Shown piece by piece: positions 55,379 to 64,000 of a stretch of 64,000 nt of DNA. The number at the start of each line of letters is the position of its first letter. Position 1 is the stretch's first letter. Under the pieces are notes generated by a model, which saw only the letters and a program-made list of their open reading frames with translations, was not told where the DNA came from and ran no database searches. Location of the stretch: assembly GCF_028554725.1 (NCBI RefSeq), contig NC_071671.1, positions 10,164,001 through 10,228,000 on the forward strand, read 5' to 3'. Made by a program: the position numbers and the translations under genes. The stretch is from Zeugodacus cucurbitae (lineage: Eukaryota; Arthropoda; Insecta; Diptera; Tephritidae).

Positions 55379-55870
55379 AACAAGTAAGTAAAAACAAGCA
55401 TTTGATTCCGATCGGTCGGTTTGTATGGCAGCTATATGCTATAGTGAACCGATCTGAACAATTTTTTCGGAGATTAAATTATTTCTATGAGCAATAACTC
55501 ACACCAAATTTCGTGAAGATATGTAATAAAATGCGGAAGTTTTCCATACAAGCCCTTGATTCCGATCGTTCAGTTTGTATGACAGCTATATGATATAGTG
55601 GTCCGATATCGGCAGTTCCGACAAATGAGCAGCTTCTTGAAGAGAAAATAACATCTGCATAATTTCAAAACGATATCTTAAAAGCTGAAGGACTAGTTCG
55701 TATATATACAGACAGACGGACGGACGGACAGACAGACAGACGGACATGGCTAAATCGACTCAGTTCAATATACTGATCATTTATATATATACTTTATAGG
55801 GCCTCCGACGCTTCCTTCTGGGTGTTACAAACTTCGTGACAAACTTAATATACCCTGTTCAGGGTTATAA
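55379..55870 (-). mobile_element. HINE/DINE-1-like element, family 2
   Basis: Reverse-oriented. The 5' end (at 55870) is TATAACCCTGAACAGGGTAT, a self-complementary block. A GTCY tetramer array lies at about 55713-55745, and the 3' end at 55379 is the complement of AACAAGTAAG, i.e. CTTACTTGTT, as in family 1. Inside are two core repeats (GATTCCGATCGGTCGGTTTG at 55406, GATTCCGATCGTTCAGTTTG at 55559) about 153 bp apart. Confidence 0.75.
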
Positions 55871-56357
55871 TAATAGGTATATGTGGGAGGTGGCTGAGAA
55901 ATTCTTTTTTAAATTAAGACACTACGTGTCCTCTAGATTTGGTTAAAATTCTAATTTACGATAGGGCCAAGCCGTAAGGTATACCGTGTAAAAATTTAAT
56001 ACCTGATTATTAAGAAATACGTTGGACTCGTTACATATCTCCTTGCGACAAATTCAAGTTCACACATACTGGGAGATTATATTACCAAGCCTTTATTACA
56101 TTTTTTTACAAATCCAGCCTAAGAGAAATCCGTAATTACAATATAATTGGCAATTTATTTCTCGACTTTACAGCTGTGGCTCCACGCTTGCCTGTGGCTT
56201 AAAGAACACGTTTGCGCCATAATACAATATAAGTAATGGGTAAACCATTGGCAATAACAATAAACACATTTCAAATGAGATATTAATGTCCTCTACATAT
56301 ATGTGCAATGTTCGCAGAATGTCATGTTATATACTAGGATATATATATATACTTATA

Positions 56358-56399
<42 letters not shown>

Positions 56400-56920
56400 A
56401 AATTTTATGAATATGTGCTGAACGGTTTCTTGTTATGGCCTACATGTATATATTTATTTACCTACCTTTATATAAATATATACATATACCATTATATGTA
56501 TGAGGTAGCTTGTATGTCTTCCTAGAGCCTTAAGTAATAAATGAATTGCCCTGATTGACAAATTTGTTGGATTTTATGTTCGCAGCAATGACTTTATATA
56601 CCGACGACAATGGCAATAACGCGAACCAAGTACAAAACGGATAATAAACATTAATGTGAAAGAGTATATTATGGAGAGTAGAGTTGTATTTTAGTAGGAT
56701 GATTTTATTAGACTATTGTCAATTTCCGCACTTTTTATGACTCGGAAGATGCGAATTTAAATAAATTAGTACTACCTTTAGCAATTCAAATAAAAACAGG
56801 GAAACGTTTTTTGGAACCCTTTGTTCGACCGAAAGGTAAAACTATAAATAAAATATATTAAAATGAGAATTCTTTTCAAACTTAACATACCAAGATACAT
56901 AGAATACCAAAAATTTTCAG

Positions 56921-56925
<5 letters not shown>
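55871..56925. other. AT-rich spacer with TA repeats
   Basis: (AT)n-rich at 56339-56400. The 79-codon frame over it is low-complexity and rejected. No gene. Confidence 0.4.
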
Positions 56926-56959
<34 letters not shown>

Positions 56960-57322
56960 GCGTAGGGACCGCTTAGGCGGTTATAGCCGACTCCACCAGA
57001 GCTCGCCATTCATTATTTCTTCTTCTTCTAATTGGCGGCAATGGGTAATATCAAGTGAAACCAGGTCGTTTTCTGGAGAAAACAGTGCTAACGGAGCTTC
57101 TCTCCCACGACAAATCCAACACCAGATTTGAGATCCTTTATATGACTGCTGTAGTAGATGTCACTAGGACCCACCTTCTTCCGTCCTTGTCCCGTCCATC
57201 GCACTTCTTGGATGCCGGTGATGTCAACCTTTAGTGATATGGGGACATCAACCAGCTGGGCAGAGGTATCTTTCCAATTAAGGGTCCGGACATTCCAGGT
57301 GCTGCTGTCAAATCGTGATCCT
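56926..57322 (-). mobile_element. Internally deleted RTE-like LINE joining both ends (copy F)
   Basis: On the minus strand it opens with STWNVRTLNWKDTSAQLVD, then DITGIQEVRWTGQGR and KSGVGFVVGEKLR. These are the endonuclease N-terminal blocks that copy A lacks, without a stop until 57088. It then jumps to the extreme 3' end (ACTTGATATTACCCATTGCC and TCGGCTATAACCGCCTAAGC) and a (TA)n tail at 56926-56957. About 2.5 kb of coding sequence is missing at about 57065-57090. Confidence 0.8.
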
Positions 57323-58043
57323 TAAAACGTTTCAACAAAAGGAGGTTTTCTCATCTTAGGCTCTGTTTGACCTTTCATTTGGGAGATTTTTTATGTGATG
57401 GGTCCCAAACCCTACGCACAACTGTAGAAGCGGACAACTAAAGTGTTTTCCTGTCAAATGAACTTGAAATATAGTACCGTAACCTCTATTTATTTTGTTT
57501 TTGAGTTACATCATTATGGATCGCGGTATCTTTATCAACAGTTTTATGGATAATATTTAAACGATACTTGATTGAATAATACAATAGTTCGAAATATTCG
57601 GATTAAAATTCAATTTCTTTTATAAATGTGCTCCTACTAAAATACTCTTTATTTAGGCGAATAAAAATCAAGCATAGCTCTTGTAATGGGGTTTTGGACT
57701 TTTAATATTTTCATTCGTAAAAATCTGTCAATCTGTTATCAGATCAAAATATGTAAGTTTTTTACCGAAACTATAAAATCTCATTAAGGCGATTAAGTAC
57801 ATAAATTATTAAAGGGAGTGCGGGTATGAGTGGTTATAGTCTAATATCTTTTTGATTACTGGTCTTCTATTATTGTATGTTCCTTTCTGATTTACCAAAA
57901 GACCATCAAAAAATCATATTTATTAAATTTTCTTCGATACTTCTGTATATCAAAATGATGTTCAGCAAATTTGTCGTAGCAGATAGCCTTATTTTTTATG
58001 CTTAATATCCAATAGCTAAATTCTCGGATTGGCTAAATAGTTA
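57323..58043. other. AT-rich spacer
   Basis: No feature was recognised. Confidence 0.4.
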
Positions 58044-58223
58044 CAGTTGAACTTCCATAACTTGAACTTCTATAACTCGAAGTTCTCCATAACTCGAATT
58101 CTTGAATTGGCGATAGAAGTCAAATTTCATAGAAATTTCCTACCGTAAGTCGGAAGTCTCTCTAAGACGAAGATTTTTTGTGGATATACGGTAAAGTGAT
58201 TCGAGTTAGGGAAGAACAACTGT
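58044..58223. mobile_element. Pogo/Tigger-like MITE 3 (180 bp)
   Basis: The ends are CAGTTGAACTTCCATAACTT and the inverse of CAGTTGTTCTTCCCTAACTC, with TA at 58042-58043 and 58224-58225. It shares the interior of 20239 in reverse orientation. Confidence 0.82.
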
Positions 58224-59892
58224 AGCTGCACTCACAATAAATTTTGATTTCTCTTCAAAACTTTCTTTTCAAACTATATGAAAATTTTATAACACTGATA
58301 TCTCCCTCTGGAATTGTAACCCAAGTTTGAATTCGCCTTTAACCCTCGAAGGCTACGGTTAAATTGTAGGCGCTTATAGGTACCGATGAGTAAATTTTAT
58401 AAATCAAACAACACCATTCAATGCTTGCGGCAGCCGACTTATGGCAGAGTGGGACAAGCACTGCTAGTGGCTTGACTTTCAGTGTGACCAACCTGCTGAT
58501 TTACGAACAAATCTATACCGTATGTGAGTACATTTTACTTACAGTACCCTTCTAGGATTAAACAACTTACTTCGTCTATTCATCTAGGAGTCTTATGGCC
58601 ATATTTCTGTGCATATATGTACTTATATATAACGCAAGTAACATATATATATATCGCGAATGTATACAAACCCCTCAGCACCGTTAGGTCGAATATTTGA
58701 TTACTTGCCTGCCGTAGTTTGGGTGAAATTGGTAATTTAAGATTTATTAACCGCAATTTGTCAGCGGGCGACTAGAAATACATGAATAAATGCTGAAGTA
58801 AGCTTTCCCTAAAGTAGAGTATACCGTAACTTGTCAAATTAATTTTGTGAAAACAAAAAAAAACTTACCTACATGTATAACTAGACTATGTGTTTCGTGT
58901 GCTGTTGCCCGGAGCGTATGAGCGACATGCTACGACACCAGGTGTTTGCGCTTATTTATGTATGCGCTCAGCTTGTACGCTACTCTGTGTGTGTGTGAAT
59001 ATTGGTTTTTTATGTTGCAAGTATAAATTACTAGAAGAAAACATAAAAAATTGCCAATCATTTTAATGAACAAGCGGGTCTAAATGTAACGAATGAGGAT
59101 ATACACATACATATGTACTATATGTATATAAATATTAGATATTATATATTGTGGTGGCACTTAAATGCAGAAAGAAAGTTTTTGAAGTGTATTAGTTAAA
59201 TTCATACTAAAAAATAAAAATTTTTTGTTTTCTTAAAAAAAATATTTTTAACAACCACCCTAATAGACAAGCATAAATTGTTCAATACACTGTCCATTTA
59301 ATGAAAACTACATACCTTTCAGCTATTTGTCGGTGACTTATTTGAAATATTTATTACCTAAACTACAGTTAGTTAAAGCGAACAAATGGTCATGCATTTA
59401 TTTTGAGTACATTGTATGTACATATGTATGTATGTTTGAAATATTACAAAATACTAAGCAAGTCTCGATTACTAGTCATTTGTTAGATCCCTTTCTCCAA
59501 CGACACTCACTTGACTAACGTTGACCGTAAGGAATTTCTTACTTAATATCAAGTAATAGCCGTACGACCCATATTGAGCTCATTAGTGTAAATGGCTCAT
59601 CAATTATCGATTTTCGATTCGTCTATGGAGGTAGTGTCACTCATTTGTTATGCATTTACATTTGTATATACTTATATATAGTATATCAATACAAATGTGC
59701 GGTGCACAGTTGACCAACCTAGTTAAGTGAAGGTTAATACATTAGGTAGAGTTGAATTTATGGTGTCTTAAGGATATGACTTACAGGGCGTTATGACGTT
59801 ATTCTCCCTTACCTTCCTTTTATAGATGAAGTAGATTTAGAAGCAGAAATATTTGTAATAGACTAGATCACTAGATCTGACCCAACAGAAGT
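58224..59892. other. Spacer without recognised genes
   Basis: A short ATG frame at about 58889-59000 (MCFVCCCPERMSDMLR) ends in a TG repeat and is not supported. ATATAT runs near 58640 and 59100. Confidence 0.35.
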
Positions 59893-59894
59893 TA

Positions 59895-60775
59895 GGTCTA
59901 CAACTTTGCTTCCGCCGTTTTTTTGTTTTTTTTTTAAATTAAGGCTTTATTGTATAAAAACGGTTACAAAAATGTTATTCAAAATATTGGCCGTCTAGCT
60001 ACTACTTTTGACCATCTTTCTGGCAGCATGCGTATTCCGTGAGAAAGAACTCCTCATCTTTCGAGTCGATCCAAGTATCAATTTTTTTTTCCAATTTTTG
60101 ACTTCTTCATAAGAACTAAAGTGCTCGTTAGCTAGACCCGTGTGCCATCGATCGGAACAAGTGATAGTCAGATGGAGCAACGTCTGGAGAATACGGCGGG
60201 TGGGGTAAGATCTCCCATTTGAGCGTCTCCAAATATTTTTGGACCACCTTTGCGAGGCCGAGGCCGAGCTGGAGAATGACTTTATCGTGTCTTTCTCGTA
60301 CTGTGGCCGTTTTTCTTTTAGTGCTCGGCTCAAACGCATCAATTGCGTTCGGTATCGATATCCTGTGATGGTTTCACTTGGCTTTAGCAGCTCATAACCA
60401 TTCATAACCTTCCACCACCATGCTGGTCTTCGACTTCATAATCATTATTCTTAAAAAGTTGAAACCATTCGCGACATGTTCTTTCACTTAGGACAGCCTC
60501 ACCGTACGTATCGCATTCCATGAGCCTCAGCCGCACTTTTCTTGGAATCAAAAAAGAAAAGCAAAATTTCCCGCAAATGTCAAGAATTCGGCTCAAAAAG
60601 TGACATTTTCAGTTGAGAAAAACTTTGGGATGCAAACAGATCTCTACAAATATTTTGTTGGGTTAATGTTGACACAAATGTCCAAGATCGATATAAAAAG
60701 ATTAAACGATTTAATCGACCAGTGCTTGACCTTAGAGACATCTATTGAAAAACGGCGGAAGCAAAGTGGTAGACT
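59895..60775 (-). mobile_element. Mauritiana-like mariner, internally deleted (881 bp)
   Basis: The inverted repeats are GGTCTACAACTTTGCTTCCG (left) and the inverse of AGTCTACCACTTTGCTTCCG (right), with TA at 59893-59894 and 60776-60777. The N-terminal frame (60596-60402: MSRILDICGKF, AVLSERTCREWFQLFKNND) joins directly to the C-terminal part (60405-59995: NGYELLKPSETITGYRYRTQ, SRALKEKRPQYEKDT), so the central region including the first catalytic Asp is deleted. Frameshifts follow. It keeps the left end that the 3161 copy has lost. Confidence 0.9.
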
Positions 60776-60849
60776 TAATAAATCTTAATATTGCGTGTAG
60801 GGAAGCTGGAAGAAATTAATAGAGAACGATATTATTATAAGGAAAATAT

Positions 60850-60990
60850 TAACCCTGAATTTTTATAGAAGAGAGGAGGTTTTTCGATATTTTTCGTAAA
60901 AAATTTACCACAGGCAATGAGATCTCGTGTTCGGTATTCGAGGCCTTGAAAAGTTATAGTCCGATTTTACAATTTTTTACATAAGAAATG
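60850..60990 (-). mobile_element. HINE family 1 core fragment (copy j)
   Basis: TTCGTAAAAAATTTACCA and TTCGAGGCCTTGAAAAGTTA followed by TAGTCCGATTTT match the reversed core of copy c. Ends absent. Confidence 0.6.
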
Positions 60991-61326
60991 TCACTTCTCC
61001 AATGAGGTACTCCTACCAAGTCTTATACGAATAACATTTATTGGAGTTCTATTGTTCTGCGTGAGATTCTTAGTATTGTCCCCACCAATTCGATCCAACC
61101 AAGAAACATAGAAACACAAACATGTCTGCTAAAACTGTATGTATATCCAAGAAATGTGGAGCATTGCAATTTCCCGCAATAAGAAAGAATTGTGCAAAGT
61201 AACCGCCAAAGCAGCAGCCGAGAAATCAGCGCGCAAACAGTCGAACGAGCAGCCAACAAACCAATAAATGCCAATAAGTGCCAATGATGTAGCTATTTCC
61301 ACAGCAATTTATGTTTCTTCGTGTTG

Positions 61327-61364
<38 letters not shown>

Positions 61365-62292
61365 AGGCCACCGTTGTGCGTGTTCGATACGCTGATATGC
61401 AAAAGTTTTGCTGTTTTATGGCGAAAAGTTTTGCCAATCTCTGCTGTTTCCTCGCACTTCGCTGCGAAGGTGTTTTAGATTTTATTTTTGTTGTTTCGTG
61501 ACTTTTAGAAAGTGCGTGTTTATGTGTTTGTGAATAGCTCCATAGCTGAGATTGCGCATTCCTTCAATTATTAAATGCTTACGCTTTAACCAATAAATTT
61601 TTTTACCAGCTTTTTTACTTTCTTTTTATAAGTCTTCTAAACCAGTTCATTAATAGCTTATGAGTGTCTCTTGTGTGGCTCAACTTGCACATGAAAGCTA
61701 TACTTCATTGCTCATGAAAGCTTCTCAGTGAGCGTAAATTTAATTAACACTTTTTGTTGAACAAAAACTGATTTTATGAGCATTATTAAGATTCTTGACT
61801 AATGAGTGGCGACACCAAGGTTGCGAATTCACTTAAAGTGGCTACGCTATGAAATGTTGAAAAGGAATTCATAGCAAAAAAATAAAAACAAATAATAAAA
61901 AGTGAATTAAATGTACAGCAAAGTGAAAGGGTGTATTTAAAGGGATTTCAAGAATTCCCAGTAGACTCAATGTGCGCAGACAAAAGGCATTGAAACTTGT
62001 TTTAATTCAATTAACCTAAGCAGTTTTCCTGCGTGCGATTTTGCTTTATTCTCTGACCTTCAATGGATTTGCGTTCTTGTGTTGGGTGAATAAATCGTCT
62101 AAAAATGATTTTTTTTCTAAAATTTATATAAAAGCTCATTTATTGATTTTTTAACTAACAGCATGTTGAAAAAGTTAGGCGGACGAGGAACGAGGAATGG
62201 TGCCTATTAAGCTATTGTGAAATTTTTATTAAAAATTCTGAAAACTCATCTCCTTTGATGTCTAAAAAATGCGGTCCGGAAAGCATAACTCA
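60991..62292. other. Spacer with TG repeat
   Basis: (TG)n at about 61328-61361. Neighbouring frames include the repeat and are rejected. No gene was recognised. Confidence 0.4.
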
Positions 62293-62302
62293 TTATTGGT
62301 TC

Positions 62303-62884
62303 TTCTTCTTCTTCTTAACTGGCATAGACACCGCTTATGCGGTTATAGCCGAGTCCACAACAGCGCGCCTTTTGATAGTTTGGTGCCAATTGGTAATACC
62401 AAGTGTAGACAGGTCCTTCTCCACCTGGTCCATCCATCGGAGTGGAGGCCTCCCTCTTCCTCGAACACTTTCAGAGCTGGAGCACTTTCATCCATTCGAA
62501 CAACATGACCTAGCCAGCGTAGCCGCTGTTTTTTTATTCGCTGGACTATGTCTATGTCGTCGAATAACACATACAGCTCATCATTCCATCTTCTGCGGTA
62601 TTCGCCGTTGCCAATGTTTAAGGGACCGTAAATCTTCCGCAAAACCTTTCTCTCGAAAACTCCTAGTGCCGTCTCATCGGATGTTGACATCGTCCACGCT
62701 TCTGCGCCATAAAGTAGGACTGGAATGATGAGGGACTTTTAGGGATGATGAGAGACTTTTAGAGTTTAGTTTTTGCTCGTCGAGAGAGGACTTTACTTTT
62801 CAATTGCCTACTTAGTCCACAGTAGCACCTGTTGGCAAGAGTGATTCTGCGTTGGATTTCAAGGCTGACATTATTATCGGTTTG
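62303..62884 (-). mobile_element. RTE-like LINE, 5'-truncated with clear target duplication (copy D)
   Basis: Flanked by TTATTGGTTC at 62293-62302 and 62885-62894. The 3' end has an AAG-repeat tail, CTATAACCGC ATAA GCGGTGTC and CTATGCCA, like copy A. Coding remnants (MSTSDETALGVFERKVLRKI; YRRRWNDELYVLFDDIDIVQ) lie at 62690-62483. About 40 bp are missing after VFE, and a 21-bp stretch is duplicated near 62725-62765. Confidence 0.92.
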
Positions 62885-62894
62885 TTATTGGTTC

Positions 62895-64000
62895 ATTCAA
62901 ATTCAATAAACCAAAAATATTTTGATAGTATGTACATGGATAAATCTCATTATTGAACGTAGGAAAAAAATATTAGAATTTGAATTTTTAATAGACTTGG
63001 AACAAAAAATAATAATTTTGTTGACAAACTTTCACAATATATTGGTTCGAAAAAAATAGTAAAAAATAGTATAGAGCAATAAAAATAAAAAAAATATCCT
63101 GTGTTCATTAAATTTTGATACCCACTTAACCACTAAGCTACACAATACTCCAAATCAATATCTGTGGACCAATTTAATACTTATTTTGAAATTATATTTA
63201 TATTTCACTTTTGCTTTCTATGTATATATTTGACTTATAAGTTTTATCTTTAGCTATGTATGTATGTACGAATATTACCTGGCAACATCATACAAAAATT
63301 AAATGAATTAATACAATAGCTACCTTAAGCCGCTTTAACTCTGTCTAACTACATTTTGCCTTAATTTTATTAGCCAACTTTGTAAATAAATACTTTTTTG
63401 TGCGCTAGAAATGTCCACCTTTTCGTTAAATGTACATACATATGTTTCTGAATTATATCAACCTTTTTTATGTTGGATGCGCCCAGCTTAATTCGATTAA
63501 ATGTGTCACTTCTTTATATATAGAATTGTACATATACACAAATATATAAATATATACATATATACTCGTATGTATATTGAATGGAATTTCGCTAGTTTCG
63601 AAGGCCAGCTAAAGCCTTGGCTTTGTCAAACGGATAATCTACTTAATTCGGAATCAATATGAATACGAAATCAAAGTACAACGAAGCAAATATATGTATA
63701 TATGTATATATTTATGCATACATACATATGTACATAAATTTGCGCAAGCGAGAGTAAATTTATTTTACATTTGGTGTATATACTTATGTATATATGTTTG
63801 CGATATGCAAAAAAAGGATATGCATTCCCCACCCCTTTGATTAGCTGTTTGAATATACTTAAACTTCCAAGACGAGTCTATATACATATATCAAGCTTTG
63901 GGCCCTACAATACTCATTCAATAAATTGCCTTGCCATTTTTATTGGTCTGAATAACCCATTCTGAAATTAGGCACAGATATGAGATTCTGGAACCTTGAA
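62895..64000. other. AT-rich spacer to the window end
   Basis: Many ATACATA/TATGTA words at 63530-63730. No gene or element was recognised. Confidence 0.4.

Noticed and set aside
56286..56525. 79-codon frame
   Set aside because: Encoded by TA-repeat DNA; low-complexity I/Y/L product.
1..64000. tRNA, rRNA and CRISPR features
   Set aside because: No box A/box B pair with cloverleaf potential, no rRNA-like stretch and no regularly spaced repeats were noticed. The sequence has eukaryotic character, so CRISPR is not expected.

Overview
This window looks like AT-rich nuclear DNA of a higher fly, probably a tephritid fruit fly. No complete host protein-coding gene is visible. The inference rests on the repeat content: DINE-1/HINE-type Helitron relatives, DD41D mariner-like elements of the kind described from Ceratitis rosa and other tephritids, RTE-like LINEs and fly-style core-promoter motifs. 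The species cannot be fixed from the sequence alone. The region reads as a large intron or intergenic interval filled with transposable elements of different ages.

Layout from left to right. 20-565 is a TTAA-flanked MITE. 2440-5132 holds a decayed RNase-H LINE end, then a mariner copy split by a young DD41D deletion derivative. 6517-7451 is a HINE with a nested MITE. 10503-13271 is an RTE-like LINE with a 906-codon open frame, followed by a HINE and a decayed DD41D relative. 16370-20404 carries more mariner debris, a second RTE-like LINE, a 375-bp inverted-repeat element and a pogo-like MITE. 20505-24921 holds HINEs and another pogo-like MITE. 27345-30205 is a wrecked Helitron that contains a complete DD41D transposon with an intact 361-aa transposase at 28386-29471, the best-supported intact gene here. 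30323-42715 carries further MITEs, a HINE, and LINE and mariner fragments. 44050-62884 is similar but sparser, including an internally deleted LINE carrying the missing endonuclease N-terminus, a diverged tandem duplication, and a 5'-truncated LINE with a clean 10-bp target duplication.

Possible host signals are few. The best is a well-spaced TATA box and initiator at 25305-25341, followed by a relatively GC-rich stretch that could be a 5' UTR exon ending at a good splice donor (25954/25955). Short open frames with coding-like features (5618-5782, 10001-10171, 22490-22611 on +; 8464-8606 on -) could be small exons. None is recognised, and they are reported with low to moderate confidence. No tRNA, rRNA or CRISPR was found.

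The elements fit together as a layered history. Old HINEs, Helitron and mauritiana-like mariners were used as landing sites by younger RTE LINEs and by the DD41D family. The DD41D full copy and its deletion derivative encode identical protein over their shared 207 residues, which points to very recent mobility.
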